Assembly: GCA_037783545.1 (NCBI GenBank)
Contig: JBBELK010000924.1
Span: 124,001-188,000 of the forward strand
DNA length: 64,000 nucleotides
Direction: 5' to 3'
Source: Henricia sp. BOLD:AAB3569
Lineage: Eukaryota; Echinodermata; Asteroidea; Spinulosida; Echinasteridae
The position numbers and the translations under genes were made by a program. Below the pieces are notes generated by a model. The model saw only the letters and a program-made list of their open reading frames with translations. It searched no databases and was not told where the DNA came from. Shown in pieces: positions 45,968 to 60,600 of the stretch (the first letter of the stretch is position 1; each line of letters begins with the position of its first letter).

Positions 45968-48916
45968 TATAGAGTGCTTGGAGCATGCAAAATTTGAAGT
46001 TCGTCGGAAAATTTTTCCACCTCCAAATTTGCCGACGTTTGGACCACACTTGGATTAAATTCCCGTCCCAAACTGGGCAGTGTCAACGACAGTCCGAAGG
46101 ACTGAGCATGCGCACGAGTCAGGAGTACACCAAAGAGGAGTGTACAGACAGCCACGTGTTGCGGGAGCAGTCAGGAAGCCCCAACCCAGTTTTCCCTAAA
46201 CTCTGAAATTTCTCTGCCATTTCCCGGCGAAAGTCTGTCATTTGTTTAGGACAAGTGCGCAATATAGAGTGCTTGGAGCATGCAAAATTTGAAGTTCGTC
46301 GGAAAATTTTTCGACCTCCAAATTTGCCGACGTTTGGACCACACTTTGACCAAATTCCCGTCCCAAACTGGGCAGTGTCAACGACAGTCCGAAGGACTGA
46401 GCATGCGCACGAGTCAGGAGTACATCAAAGAGGAGTGTACAGACAGCCACGGGTTGCGGGAGCAGTCAGGAAGCCCCAACCCAGTTTTCCCTAAACTCTG
46501 AAATTTCTCTGCCATTTCCCGGCGAAAGTCTGTCATTTTTTTAGGACAAGTGCGCAATATAGAGTGCTTGGAGCATGCAAAATTTGAAGTTCGTCGGAAA
46601 ATTGTTCGACCTCCAAATTTGCCGACGTTTGGACACACTTTGATCAAATTCCCGTCCCAAACTAGGCAGTGTCAACGACAGTCCGAAGGACTGAGCATGC
46701 GCACGAGTCAGGAGTACACCAAAGAGGAGTGTACAGACAGCCACGGGTTGCGGGAGCAGTCAGGAAGCCCCAACCCAGTTTTCCCTAAACTCTGAAATTT
46801 CTCTGCCATTTCCAGGCGAAAGTCTGTCATTTTATTAGGACAAGTGCGCAATATAGAGTGCTTGGAGCATGCAAAATTTGAAGTTCGTTGGAAAATTTTT
46901 CGACCTCCAAATTTGCCGACGTTTGGACCACACTTTGACCAAATTCCCGTCCCAAACTGGGCAGTGTCAACGACAGTCCGAAGGACTGAGCATGCGCACG
47001 AGTCAGGAGTACACCAAAGAGGAGTGTACAGACAGCCACGGGTTGCGGAAGCAGTCAGGAAGCCCCAACCCAGTTTTCCCTAAACTCTGAAATTTCTCTG
47101 CCATTTCCCGGCGAAAGTCTGTCATTTTGTTAGGACAAGTGCGCAATATAGAGTGCTTGGAGCATGCGAAATTTGAAGTTCGTCGGAAATTTTTTCGACC
47201 TCCAAATTTGCCGACGTTTGGACCACACTTTGACAAAATTCCCGTCCCAAACTGGGCAGTGTCAACGACAGTCCGAAGGACTGAGCATGCGCACGAGTCA
47301 GGAGTACACCAAAGAGGAGTGTACAGACAGCCACGGGTTGCGGGAGCAGTCAGGAAGCCCCAACCCAGTTTCCCCTAAACTCTGCAATTTCTCTGCCATT
47401 TCCCGGCGAAAGTCTGTCATTTTTTTAGGACAAGTGCGCAATATAGAGTGCTTGGAGCATGCAAAATTTGAAGTTCGTCGAACAATTTTTCGACCTCCAA
47501 ATTTGCCGACGTTTGGACCACACTTTGACCAAATTCCCGTCCCAAACTGGGCAGTGTCAACGACAGTCCGAAGGACTGAGCATGCGCACGAGTCAGGAGT
47601 ACACCAAAGAGGAGTGTACAGACAGCCACGGGTTGCGGGAGCAGTCAGGAAGCCCCAACCCAGTTTTCCCTAAACTCTGAAATTTCTCTGCCATTTCCCG
47701 GCGAAAGTCTCTCATTTTTTTAGGACAAGTGCGCAATATAGAGTGCTTGGAGCATGCAAAATTTGAAGTTCGTCGGAAAATTTTTCGACCTCCAAATTTG
47801 CCGACGTTTGGACCACACTTGGATTAAAATCCCGTCCCAAACTGGGCAGTGTCAACGACAGTCCGAAGGACTGAGCATGCGCACGAGTCAGGAGTACACC
47901 AAAGAGGAGTGTACAGACAGCCACGTGTTGCGGGAGCAGTCAGGAAGCCCCAACCCAGTTTTCCCTAAACTCTGAAATTTCTCTGCCATTTCCCGGCGAA
48001 AGTCTGTCATTTGTTTAGGACAAGTGCGCAATATAGAGTGCTTGGAGCATGCAAAATTTGAAGTTCGTCGGAAAATTTTTCGACCTCCAAATTTGCCGAC
48101 GTTTGGACCACACTTTGACCAAATTCCCGTCCCAAACTGGGCAGTGTCAACGACAGTCCGAAGGACTGAGCATGCGCACGAGTCAGGAGTACATCAAAGA
48201 GGAGTGTACAGACAGCCACGGGTTGCGGGAGCAGTCAGGAAGCCCCAACCCAGTTTTCCCTAAACTCTGAAATTTCTCTGCCATTTCCCGGCGAAAGTCT
48301 GTCATTTTTTTAGGACAAGTGCGCAATATAGAGTGCTTGGAGCATGCAAAATTTGAAGTTCGTCGGAAAATTGTTCGACCTCCAAATTTGCCGACGTTTG
48401 GACCACACTTTGATCAAATTCCCGTCCCAAACTGGGCAGTGTCAACGACAGTCCGAAGGACTGAGCATGCGCACGAGTCAGGAGTACACCAAAGAGGAGT
48501 GTACAGACAGCCACGGGTTGCGGGAGCAGTCAGGAAGCCCCAACCCAGTTTTGCCTAAACTGTGAAATTTCTCTGCCATTTCCCGGCGAAAGTCTGTCAT
48601 TTTTTTAGGACAAGTGCGCAATATAGAGTGCTTGGAGCATGCAAAATTTGAAGTTCGTCGGAAAATTTTTCGACCTCCAAATTTGCCGACGTTTGGACCA
48701 CACTTTGACCAAATTCCCGTCCCAAACTGGGCAGTGTCAACGACAGTCCGAAGGACTGAGCATGCGCACGAGTCAGGAGTACACCAAAGAGGAGTGTACA
48801 GACAGCCACGGGTTGCGGGAGCAGTCAGGAAGCCCCAACCCAGTTTTCCCTAAACTCTGAAATTTCTCTGCCATTTCCCGGCGAAAGTCTGTCATTTGTT
48901 TAGGACAAGTGCGCAA

Positions 48917-49035
48917 TATAGAGTGCTTGGAGCATGCAAAATTTGAAGTTCGTCGGAAAATTGTTCGACCTCCAAATTTGCCGACGTTTGGACCACACTT
49001 TGACCAAATTCCCGTCCCAAACTGGGCAGTGTCAA
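48917..49035 (+). repeat. Truncated B monomer (119 bp), copy 2
   Basis: Same breakpoint as copy 1, at CAA 49033-49035, 3068 bp downstream. Confidence 0.93.
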
Positions 49036-51984
49036 TATAGAGTGCTTGGAGCATGCAAAATTTGAAGTTCGTCGGAAAATTTTTCCACCTCCAAATTTGC
49101 CGACGTTTGGACCACACTTGGATTAAATTCCCGTCCCAAACTGGGCAGTGTCAACGACAGTCCGAAGGACTGAGCATGCGCACGAGTCAGGAGTACACCA
49201 AAGAGGAGTGTACAGACAGCCACGTGTTGCGGGAGCAGTCAGGAAGCCCCAACCCAGTTTTCCCTAAACTCTGAAATTTCTCTGCCATTTCCCGGCGAAA
49301 GTCTGTCATTTGTTTAGGACAAGTGCGCAATATAGAGTGCTTGGAGCATGCAAAATTTGAAGTTCGTCGGAAAATTTTTCGACCTCCAAATTTGCCGACG
49401 TTTGGACCACACTTTGACCAAATTCCCGTCCCAAACTGGGCAGTGTCAACGACAGTCCGAAGGACTGAGCATGCGCACGAGTCAGGAGTACATCAAAGAG
49501 GAGTGTACAGACAGCCACGGGTTGCGGGAGCAGTCAGGAAGCCCCAACCCAGTTTTCCCTAAACTCTGAAATTTCTCTGCCATTTCCCGGCGAAAGTCTG
49601 TCATTTTTTTAGGACAAGTGCGCAATATAGAGTGCTTGGAGCATGCAAAATTTGAAGTTCGTCGGAAAATTGTTCGACCTCCAAATTTGCCGACGTTTGG
49701 ACACACTTTGATCAAATTCCCGTCCCAAACTGGGCAGTGTCAACGACAGTCCGAAGGACTGAGCATGCGCACGAGTCAGGAGTACACCAAAGAGGAGTGT
49801 ACAGACAGCCACGGGTTGCGGGAGCAGTCAGGAAGCCCCAACCCAGTTTTCCCTAAACTGTGAAATTTCTCTGCCATTTCCCGGCGAAAGTCTGTCATTT
49901 TTTTAGGACAAGTGCGCAATATAGAGTGCTTGGAGCATGCAAAATTTGAAGTTCGTCGGAAAATTTTTCGACCTCCAAATTTGCCGACGTTTGGACCACA
50001 CTTTGACCAAATTCCCGTCCCAAACTGGGCAGTGTCAACGGCAGTCCGAAGGACTGAGCATGCGCACGAGTCAGGAGTACACCAAAGAGGAGTGTACAGA
50101 CAGCCACGGGTTGCGGGAGCAGTCAGGAAGCCCCAACCCAGTTTTCCCTAAACTCTGAAATGTCTCTGCCATTTCCCGGCGAAAGTCTGTCATTTTTTTA
50201 GGACAAGTGCGCAATATAGAGTGCTTGGAGCATGCAAAATTTGAAGTTCGTCGGAAAATTTTTCGACCTCCAAATTTGCCGACGTTTGGACCACACTTTG
50301 ACAAAATTCCCGTCCCAAACTGGGCAGTGTCAACGACAGTCCGAAGGACTGAGCATGCGCACGAGTCAGGAGTACACCAAAGAGGAGTGTACAGACAGCC
50401 ACGGGTTGCGGGAGCAGTCAGGAAGCCCCAACCCAGTTTCCCCTAAACTCTGCAATTTCTCTGCCATTTCCCGGCGAAAGTCTGTCATTTTTTTAGGACA
50501 AGTGCGCAATATAGAGTGCTTGGAGCATGCAAAATTTGAAGTTCGTCGAACAATTTTTCGACCTCCAAATTTGCCGACGTTTGGACCACACTTTGACCAA
50601 ATTCCCGTCCCAAACTGGGCAGTGTCAACGACAGTCCGAAGGACTGAGCATGCGCACGAGTCAGGAGTACACCAAAGAGGAGTGTACAGACAGCCACGGG
50701 TTGCGGGAGCAGTCAGGAAGCCCCAACCCAGTTTTCCCTAAACTCTGAAATTTCTCTGCCATTTCCCGGCGAAAGTCTCTCATTTTTTTAGGACAAGTGC
50801 GCAATATAGAGTGCTTGGAGCATGCAAAATTTGAAGTTCGTCGGAAAATTTTTCGACCTCCAAATTTGCCGACGTTTGGACCACACTTGGATTAAAATCC
50901 CGTCCCAAACTGGGCAGTGTCAACGACAGTCCGAAGGACTGAGCATGCGCACGAGTCAGGAGTACACCAAAGAGGAGTGTACAGACAGCCACGTGTTGCG
51001 GGAGCAGTCAGGAAGCCCCAACCCAGTTTTCCCTAAACTCTGAAATTTCTCTGCCATTTCCCGGCGAAAGTCTGTCATTTGTTTAGGACAAGTGCGCAAT
51101 ATAGAGTGCTTGGAGCATGCAAAATTTGAAGTTCGTCGGAAAATTTTTCGACCTCCAAATTTGCCGACGTTTGGACCACACTTTGACCAAATTCCCGTCC
51201 CAAACTGGGCAGTGTCAACGACAGTCCGAAGGACTGAGCATGCGCACGAGTCAGGAGTACATCAAAGAGGAGTGTACAGACAGCCACGGGTTGCGGGAGC
51301 AGTCAGGAAGCCCCAACCCAGTTTTCCCTAAACTCTGAAATTTCTCTGCCATTTCCCGGCGAAAGTCTGTCATTTTTTTAGGACAAGTGCGCAATATAGA
51401 GTGCTTGGAGCATGCAAAATTTGAAGTTCGTCGGAAAATTGTTCGACCTCCAAATTTGCCGACGTTTGGACCACACTTTGATCAAATTCCCGTCCCAAAC
51501 TGGGCAGTGTCAACGACAGTCCGAAGGACTGAGCATGCGCACGAGTCAGGAGTACACCAAAGAGGAGTGTACAGACAGCCACGGGTTGCGGGAGCAGTCA
51601 GGAAGCCCCAACCCAGTTTTGCCTAAACTGTGAAATTTCTCTGCCATTTCCCGGCGAAAGTCTGTCATTTTTTTAGGACAAGTGCGCAATATAGAGTGCT
51701 TGGAGCATGCAAAATTTGAAGTTCGTCGGAAAATTTTTCGACCTCCAAATTTGCCGACGTTTGGACCACACTTTGACCAAATTCCCGTCCCAAACTGGGC
51801 AGTGTCAACGACAGTCCGAAGGACTGAGCATGCGCACGAGTCAGGAGTACACCAAAGAGGAGTGTACAGACAGCCACGGGTTGCGGGAGCAGTCAGGAAG
51901 CCCCAACCCAGTTTTCCCTAAACTCTGAAATTTCTCTGCCATTTCCCGGCGAAAGTCTGTCATTTGTTTAGGACAAGTGCGCAA

Positions 51985-52103
51985 TATAGAGTGCTTGGAG
52001 CATGCAAAATTTAAAGTTCGTCGGAAAATTGTTCGACCTCCAAATTTGCCGACGTTTGGACCACACTTTGACCAAATTCCCGTCCCAAACTGGGCAGTGT
52101 CAA
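51985..52103 (+). repeat. Truncated B monomer (119 bp), copy 3
   Basis: Same breakpoint at CAA 52101-52103, a further 3068 bp downstream. It carries TTTAAAG near 52010, which the other copies lack. Confidence 0.93.
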
Positions 52104-53257
52104 TATAGAGTGCTTGGAGCATGCAAAATTTGAAGTTCGTCGGAAAATTTTTCCACCTCCAAATTTGCCGACGTTTGGACCACACTTGGATTAAATTCCC
52201 GTCCCAAACTGGGCAGTGTCAACGACAGTCCGAAGGACTGAGCATGCGCACGAGTCAGGAGTACACCAAAGAGGAGTGTACAGACAGCCACGTGTTGCGG
52301 GAGCAGTCAGGAAGCCCCAACCCAGTTTTCCCTAAACTCTGAAATTTCTCTGCCATTTCCCGGCGAAAGTCTGTCATTTGTTTAGGACAAGTGCGCAATA
52401 TAGAGTGCTTGGAGCATGCAAAATTTGAAGTTCGTCGGAAAATTTTTCGACCTCCAAATTTGCCGACGTTTGGACCACACTTTGACCAAATTCCCGTCCC
52501 AAACTGGGCAGTGTCAACGACAGTCCGAAGGACTGAGCATGCGCACGAGTCAGGAGTACATCAAAGAGGAGTGTACAGACAGCCACGGGTTGCGGGAGCA
52601 GTCAGGAAGCCCCAACCCAGTTTTCCCTAAACTCTGAAATTTCTCTGCCATTTCCCGGCGAAAGTCTGTCATTTTTTTAGGACAAGTGCGCAATATAGAG
52701 TGCTTGGAGCATGCAAAATTTGAAGTTCGTCGGAAAATTGTTCGACCTCCAAATTTGCCGACGTTTGGACACACTTTGATCAAATTCCCGTCCCAAACTG
52801 GGCAGTGTCAACGACAGTCCGAAGGACTGAGCATGCGCACGAGTCAGGAGTACACCAAAGAGGAGTGTACAGACAGCCACGGGTTGCGGGAGCAGTCAGG
52901 AAGCCCCAACCCAGTTTTCCCTAAACTGTGAAATTTCTCTGCCATTTCCCGGCGAAAGTCTGTCATTTTTTTAGGACAAGTGCGCAATATAGAGTGCTTG
53001 GAGCATGCAAAATTTGAAGTTCGTCGGAAAATTTTTCGACCTCCAAATTTGCCGACGTTTGGACCACACTTTGACCAAATTCCCGTCCCAAACTGGGCAG
53101 TGTCAACGGCAGTCCGAAGGACTGAGCATGCGCACGAGTCAGGAGTACACCAAAGAGGAGTGTACAGACAGCCACGGGTTGCGGGAGCAGTCAGGAAGCC
53201 CCAACCCAGTTTTCCCTAAACTCTGAAATGTCTCTGCCATTTCCCGGCGAAAGTCTG

Positions 53258-56200
53258 TCATTTTTTTAGGACAAGTGCGCAATATAGAGTGCTTGGAGCA
53301 TGCAAAATTTGAAGTTCGTCGGAAAATTTTTCGACCTCCAAATTTGCCGACGTTTGGACCACACTTTGACCAAATTCCCGTCCCAAACTGGGCAGTGTCA
53401 ACGACAGTCCGAAGGACTGAGCATGCGCACGAGTCAGGAGTACACCAAAGAGGAGTGTACAGACAGCCACGGGTTGCGGGAGCAGTCAGGAAGCCCCAAC
53501 CCAGTTTTCCCTAAACTCTGCAATTTCTCTGCCATTTCCCGGCGAAAGTCTGTCATTTTTTTTAGGACAAGTGCGCAATATAGAGTGCTTGGAGCATGCA
53601 AAATTTGAAGTTCGTCGGAAAATTTTTCGACCTCCAAATTTGCCGACGTTTGGACCACACTTTGACCAAATTCCCGTCCCAAACTGGGCAGTGTCAACGA
53701 CAGTCCGAAGGACTGAGCATGCGCACGAGTCAGGAGTACACCAAAGAGGAGTGTACAGACAGCCAGGGGTTGCGGGAGCAGTCAGGAAGCCCCAACCCAG
53801 TTTTCCCTAAACTGTGAAATTTCTCTGCCATTTCCCGGCGAAAGTCTCTCATTTTTTTTAGGACAAGTGCGCAATATAGAGTGCTTGGAGCATGCAAAAT
53901 TTGAAGTTCGTCGGAAAATTTTTCGACCTCCAAATTTGCCGACGTTTGGACCACACTTGGATTAAATTCCCGTCCCAAACTGGGCAGTGTCAACGACAGT
54001 CCGAAGGACTGAGCATGCGCACGAGTCAGGAGTACACCAAAGAGGAGTGTACAGACAGCCACGTGTTGCGGGAGCAGTCAGGAAGCCCCAACCCAGTTTT
54101 CCCTAAACTCTGAAATTTCTCTGCCATTTCCCGGCGAAAGTCTGTCATTTTTTAAGGACAAGTGCGCAATATAGAGTGCTTGGAGCATGCAAAATTTGAA
54201 GTTCGTCGGAAAATTTTTCGACCTCCAAATTTGCCGACGTTTTGACCACACTTTGACCAAATTCCCGTCCCAAACTGGGCAGTGTCAACGACAGTCCGAA
54301 GGACTGAGCATGCGCACGAGTCAGGAGTACACCAAAGAGGAGTGTACAGACAGCCACGGGTTGCGGGAGCAGTCAGGAAGCCCCAACCCTGTTTTCCCTA
54401 AACTCTGCAATTTCTCTGCCATTTCCCGGCGAAAGTCTGTCATTTTTTTAGGACAAGTGCGCAATATAGAGTGCTTGGAGCATGCAAAATTTGAAGTTCG
54501 TCGAAATTTTCTTCGACCTCCAAATTTGCCGACGTTTGGACCACACTTTGACCAAATTCCCGTCCCAAACTGGGCAGTGTCAACGACAGTCCGAAGGACT
54601 GAGCATGCGCACGAGTCAGGAGTACACCAAAGAGGAGTGTACAGACAGCCACGGGTTGCGGGAGCAGTCAGGAAGCCCCAACCCAGTTTTCCCTAAACTC
54701 TGAAATGTTTCTGCCATTTCCCGGCGAAAGTCTGTCATTTTTTTAGGACAAGTGCGCAATATAGAGTGCTTGGAGCATGCAAAATTTGAAGTTCGTCGGA
54801 AAATTTTTCGACCTCCAAATTTGCCGACGTTTGGACACACTTTGATCAAATTCCCGTCCCAAACTGGGCAGTGTCAACGACAGTCCGAAGGACTGAGCAT
54901 GCGCACGAGTCAGGAGTACACCAAAGAGGAGTGTACAGACAGCCACGGGTTGCGGGAGCAGTCAGGAAGCCCCAACCCAGTTTTCCCTAAACTCTGGAAT
55001 TTCTCTGCCATTTCCCGGCGAAAGTCTGTCATTTTTTTAGGACAAGTGCGCAATATAGAGTGCTTGGAGCATGCAAAATTTGAAGTTCGTCGGAAAAATT
55101 TTTCGATCTCCAAATTTGCCGACGTTTGGACCACACTTTGACCAAATTCCCGTCCCAAACTGGGCAGTGTCAACGGCAGTCCGAAGGACTGAGCATGCGC
55201 ACGAGTCAGGAGTACACCAAAGAGGAGTGTACAGACAGCCACGGGTTGCGGGAGCAGTCAGGAAGCCCCAACCCAGTTTTCCCTAAACTCTGAAATGTCT
55301 CTGCCATTTCCCGGCGAAAGTCTGTCATTTTTTTAGGACAAGTGCGCAATATAGAGTGCTTGGAGCATGCAAAATTTGAAGTTCGTCGGAAAATTTTTCG
55401 ACCTCCAAATTTGCCGACGTTTGGACCACACTTTGACCAAATTCCCGTCCCAAACTGGGCAGTGTCAACGACAGTCCGAAGGACTGAGCATGCGCACGAG
55501 TCAGGAGTACACCAAAGAGGAGTGTACAGACAGCCACGGGTTGCGGGAGCAGTCAGGAAGCCCCAACCCAGTTTTCCCTAAACTCTGCAATTTCTCTGCC
55601 ATTTCCCGGCGAAAGTCTGTCATTTTTTTTAGGACAAGTGCGCAATATAGAGTGCTTGGAGCATGCAAAATTTGAAGTTCGTCGGAAAATTTTTCGACCT
55701 CCAAATTTGCCGACGTTTGGACCACACTTTGACCAAATTCCCGTCCCAAACTGGGCAGTGTCAACGACAGTCCGAAGGACTGAGCATGCGCACGAGTCAG
55801 GAGTACACCAAAGAGGAGTGTACAGACAGCCACGGGTTGCGGGAGCAGTCAGGAAGCCCCAACCCAGTTTTCCCTAAACTGTGAAATTTCTCTGCCATTT
55901 CCCGGCGAAAGTCTCTAATTTTTTTAGGACAAGTGCGCAATATAGAGTGCTTGGAGCATGCAAAATTTGAAGTTCGTCGGAAAATTTTTCGACCTCCAAA
56001 TTTGCCGACGTTTGGACCACACTTTGACCAAATTCCCGTCCCAAACTGGGCAGTGTGAACGACAGTCCGAAGGACTGAGCATGCGCACGAGTCAGGAGTA
56101 CACCAAAGAGGAGTGTACAGACAGCCACGGGTTGCGGGAGCAGTCAGGAAGCCCCAACCCTGTTTTCCCTAAACTCCGCAATTTCTCTGCCATTTCCCGG

Positions 56201-57384
56201 CGAAAGTCTGTCATTTTTTTTAGGACAAGTGCGCAATATAGAGTGCTTGGAGCATGCAAAATTTGAAGTTCGTCGAAAAAAAGTTCGACCTCCAAATTTT
56301 CCGACGTTTGGACCACACTTTGACCAAATTCCCGTCCCAAACTGGGCAGTGTCAACGACAGTCCGAAGGACTGAGCATGCGCACGAGTCAGGAGTACACC
56401 AAAGAGGAGTGTACAGACAGCCACGGGTTGCGGGAGCAGTCAGGAAGCCCCAACCCTGTTTTCCCTAAACTCCGCAATTTCTCTGCCATTTCCCGGCGAA
56501 AGTCTGTCATTTTTTTTAGGACAAGTGCGCAATATAGAGTGCTTGGAGCATGCAAAATTTGAAGTTCGTCGAAAAAAAGTTCGACCTCCAAATTTTCCGA
56601 CGTTTGGACCACACTTTGACCAAATTCCCGTCCCAAACTGGGCAGTGTCAACGACAGTCCGAAGGACTGAGCATGCGCACGAGTCAGGAGTACACCAAAG
56701 AGGAGTGTACAGACAGCCACGGGTTGCGGGAGCAGTCAGGAAGCCCCAACCCAGTTTTCCCTAAACTCTGAAATTTCTCTGCCATTTCCCGGCGAAAGTC
56801 TCTCATTTTTTTAGGACAAGTGCGCAATATAGAGTGCTTGGAGCATGCAAAATTTAAAGTTCGTCGGAAAATTTTTCGACCTCCAAATTTGCCGACGTTT
56901 GGACCACACTTGGATTAAATTCCCGTCCCAAACTGGGCAGTGTCAACGACAGTCCGAGCATGCGCACGAGTCAGGAGTACACCAAAGAGGAGTGTACAGA
57001 CAGCCACGTGTTGCGGGAGCAGTCAGGAAGCCCCAACCCAGTTTTCCCTAAACTCTGAAATTTCTCTGCCATTTCCCGGCGAAAGTCTGTCATTTTTTAA
57101 GGACAAGTGCGCAATATAGAGTGCTTGGAGCATGCAAAATTTGAAGTTCGTCGGAAAATTTTTCGACCTCCAAATTTGCCGACGTTTTGACCACACTTTG
57201 ACCAAATTCCCGTCCCAAACTGGGCAGTGTCAACGACAGTCCGAAGGACTGAGCATGCGCACGAGTCAGGAGTACACCAAAGAGGAGTGTACAGACAGCC
57301 ACGGGTTGCGGGAGCAGTCAGGAAGCCCCAACCCAGTTTTCCCTAAACTCTGAAATTTATCTGCCATTTCCCGGCGAAAGTCTC
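53258..57384 (+). repeat. B array with nested 2.07-kb and 2.95-kb duplications
   Basis: The monomer pair at 53258-53820, with an eight-T tract (TTTTTTTTAGG near 53554), recurs at 55325-55887, an offset of 2067 bp. Separately, CACTTGGATTAAATT at 53954 and the following GACGTTTTGACC monomer (54237) recur at 56907 and 57182. The offset is 2953 bp before and 2945 bp after an 8-bp deletion at about 56957. Near 56269 and 56565 two adjacent monomers share GTCGAAAAAAAGTTCGACC with AATTTTCCGACG. At 54503 the palindrome centre reads GAAATTTTCTTCGACC. Confidence 0.82.
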
Positions 57385-57679
57385 TCATTTTTTTAGGACA
57401 AGTGCGCAATATAGAGTGCTTGGAGCATGCAAAATTTGAAGTTCGTCGGAAAATTTTTCGACCTCCAAATTTGCCGACGTTTGGACCACACTTTGACCAA
57501 ATTCCCGTCCCAAACTGGGCAGTGTCAACGACAGTCCGAAGGACTGAGCATGCGCACGAGTCAGGAGTACACCAAAGAGGAGTGTACAGACAGCCACGGG
57601 TTGCGGGAGCAGTCAGGAAGCCCCAACCCAGTTTTCCCTAAACTCTGAAATTTCTCTGCCATTTCCCTGCGAAAGTCTG

Positions 57680-60600
57680 TCATTTTTTTAGGACAAGTGC
57701 GCAATATAGAGTGCTTGGAGCATGCAAAATTTGAAGTTCGTCGGAAAATGTTTCGACCTCCAAATTTGCCAACGTTTGGACCACACTTTGACCAAATTCC
57801 CGTCCCAAACTGCGCAGTGTCAACGACAGTCCGAAGGACTGAGCATGCGCACGAGTCAGGAGTACACCAAAGAGGAGTGTACAGACAGCCACGGGTTGCG
57901 GGAGCAGTCAGGAAGCCCCAACCCAGTTTTCCCTAAACTCTGAAATTTCTCTGCCATTTCCCGGCGAAAGTCTGTCATTTTTTTAGGACAAGTGCGCAAT
58001 ATAGAGTGCTTGGAGCATGCAAAATTTGAAGTTCGTCGGAAATTTTTTCGACCTCCAAATTTGCCGACGTTTGGACCACACTTTGACCAAATTCCCGTCC
58101 CAAACTGGGAAGTGTCAACGACAGTCCGAAGGACTGAGCATGCGCACGAGTCAGGAGTACACCAAAGAGGAGTGTACAGACAGCCACGGGTTGCGGGAGC
58201 AGTCAGGAAGCCCCAACCCAGTTTTCCCTAAACTCTGCAATTTCTCTGCCATTTCCCGGCGAAAGTCTGTCATTTTTTTAGGACAAGTGCGCAATATAGA
58301 GTGCTTGGAGCATGCAAAATTTGAAGTTCGTCGAACAATTTTTCGACCTCCAAATTTGCCGACGTTTGGACCACACTTTGACTAAATTCCCGTCCCAAAC
58401 TGGGCAGTGTCAACGACAGTCCGAAGGACTGAGCATGCGCACGAGTCAGGAGTACACCAAAGAGGAGTATACAGACAGCCACGGGTTGCGGGAGCAGTCA
58501 GGAAGCCCCAACCCAGTTTTCCCTAAACTCTGAAATTTCTCTGCCATTTCCCGGCGAAAGTCTTTCATTTTTTTAGGACAAGTGCGCAATATAGAGTGCT
58601 TGGAGCATGCAAAATTTGAAGTTCGTCGGAAAATTTTTCGACCTCCAAATTTGCCAACGTTTGGACCACACTTTGACCAAATTCCCGTCCCAAACTGCGC
58701 AGTGTCAACGACAGTCCGAAGGACTGAGCTTGCGCACGAGTCAGGAGTACACCAAAGAGGAGTGTACAGACAGCCACGGGTTGCGGGAGCAGTCAGGAAG
58801 CCCCAACCCAGTTTTCCCTAAACTCTGAAATTTCTCTGCCATTTCCCGGCGAAAGTCTGTCATTTTTTTAGGACAAGTGCGCAATATAGAGTGCTTGGAG
58901 CATGCAAAATTTGAAGTTCGTCGGAAATTTTTTCGACCTCCAAATTTGCCGACGTTTGGACCACACTTTGACAAAATTCCCGTCCCAAACTGGGCAGTGT
59001 CAACGACAGTCCGAAGGACTGAGCATGCGCACGAGTCAGGAGTACACCAAAGAGGAGTGTACAGACAGCCACGGGTTGCGGGAGCAGTCAGGAAGCCCCA
59101 ACCCAGTTTTCCCTAAACTCTGAAATTTCTCTGCCATTTCCCGGCGAAAGTCTGTCATTTTTTTAGGACAAGTGCGCAATATAGAGTGCTTGGAGCATGC
59201 AAAATTTGAAGTTCGTCGAACAATTTTTCGACCTCCAAATTTGCCGACGTTTGGACCACACTTTGACCAAATTCCCGTCCCAAACTGGGCAGTGTCAACG
59301 ACAGTCCGAAGGACTGAGCATGCGCACGAGTCAGGAGTACACCAAAGAGGAGTGTACAGACAGCCACGGGTTGCGGGAGCAGTCAGGAAGCCCCAACCCA
59401 GTTTTCCCTAAACTCTGAAATTTCTCTGCCATTTCCCGGCGAAAGTCTGTCATTTTTTTAGGACAAGTGCGCAATATAGAGTGCTTGGAGCATGCAAAAT
59501 TTGAAGTTCGTCGAACAATTTTTCGACCTCCAAATTTGCCGACGTTTGGACCACACTTTGACCAAATTCCCGTCCCAAACTGGGCAGTGTCAACGACAGT
59601 CCGAAGGACTGAGCATGCGCACGAGTCAGGAGTACACCAAAGAGGAGTGTACAGACAGCCACGGGTTGCGGGAGCAGTCAGGAAGCCCCAACCCAGTTTT
59701 CCCTAAACTCTGAAATTTCTCTGCCATTTCCCGGCGAAAGTCTGTCATTTTTTTAGAACAAGTGCGCAATATAGAGTGCTTGGAGCATGCAAAATTTGAA
59801 GTTCGTCGGAAATTTTTTCGACCTCCAAATTTGCCGACGTTTGGACCACACTTTGACCAAATTCCCGTCCCAAACTGGGCAGTGTCAACGACAGTCCGAA
59901 GGACTGAGCATGCGCACGAGTCAGGAGTACACCAAAGAGGAGTGTACAGACAGCCACGGGTTGCGGGAGCAGTCAGGAAGCCCCAACCCAGTTTTCCCTA
60001 AACTCTGAAATTTCTCTGCCATTTCCCGGCGAAAGTCTGTCATTTTTTTAGGACAAGTGCGCAATATAGAGTGCTTGGAGCATGCAAAATTTGAAGTTCG
60101 TCGAACAATTTTTCGACCTCCAAATTTGCCGACGTTTGGACCACACTTTGACCAAATTCCCGTCCCAAACTGGGCAGTGTCAACGACAGTCCGAAGGACT
60201 GAGCATGCGCACGAGTCAGGAGTACACCAAAGAGGAGTGTACAGACAGCCACGGGTTGCGGGAGCAGTCAGGAAGCCCCAACCCAGTTTTCCCTAAACTC
60301 TGAAATTTCTCTGCCATTTCCCGGCGAAAGTTTGTCATTTTTTTAGGACAAGTGCGCAATATAGAGTGCTTGGAGCATGCAAAATTTAAAGTTCGTCGGA
60401 AAATTTTTCGACCTCCAAATTTGCCAACGTTTAGACCACACTTTGACCAAATTCCCGTCCCAAACTGCGCAGTGTCAACGACAGTCCGAAGGACTGAGCA
60501 TGCGCACGAGTCAGGAGTACACCAAAGAGGAGTGTACAGACAGCCACGGGTTGCGGGAGCAGTCAGGAAGCCCCAACCCAGTTTTCCCTAAACTCTGAAA

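Larger units (their letters stand above)
44939..53847 (+). repeat. B-family large HOR, three copies (2773, 3068 and 3068 bp)
   Basis: Copies run about 44939-47711, 47712-50779 and 50780-53847. Each starts with CACTTGGATTAAAATCCC (45046, 47819, 50887), then has GTACATCAAAG, a truncated 119-bp monomer, CACTTGGATTAAATTCCC, a second GTACATCAAAG and GGACACACTTTGATC (one C lost). Copies 1 and 2 end with a GTCGAACAATTTTTC monomer (47417, 50485). Copy 1 lacks one monomer that copies 2 and 3 have (at 48302 and 51370), which explains 2773 versus 3068 bp. Copies 2 and 3 are nearly identical; one difference is TTTAAAG near 52010 versus TTTGAAG near 48943. Copy 3 diverges after about 53258, where the GACAAAATT and GAACAATTT monomers are not matched. 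Confidence 0.9.
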
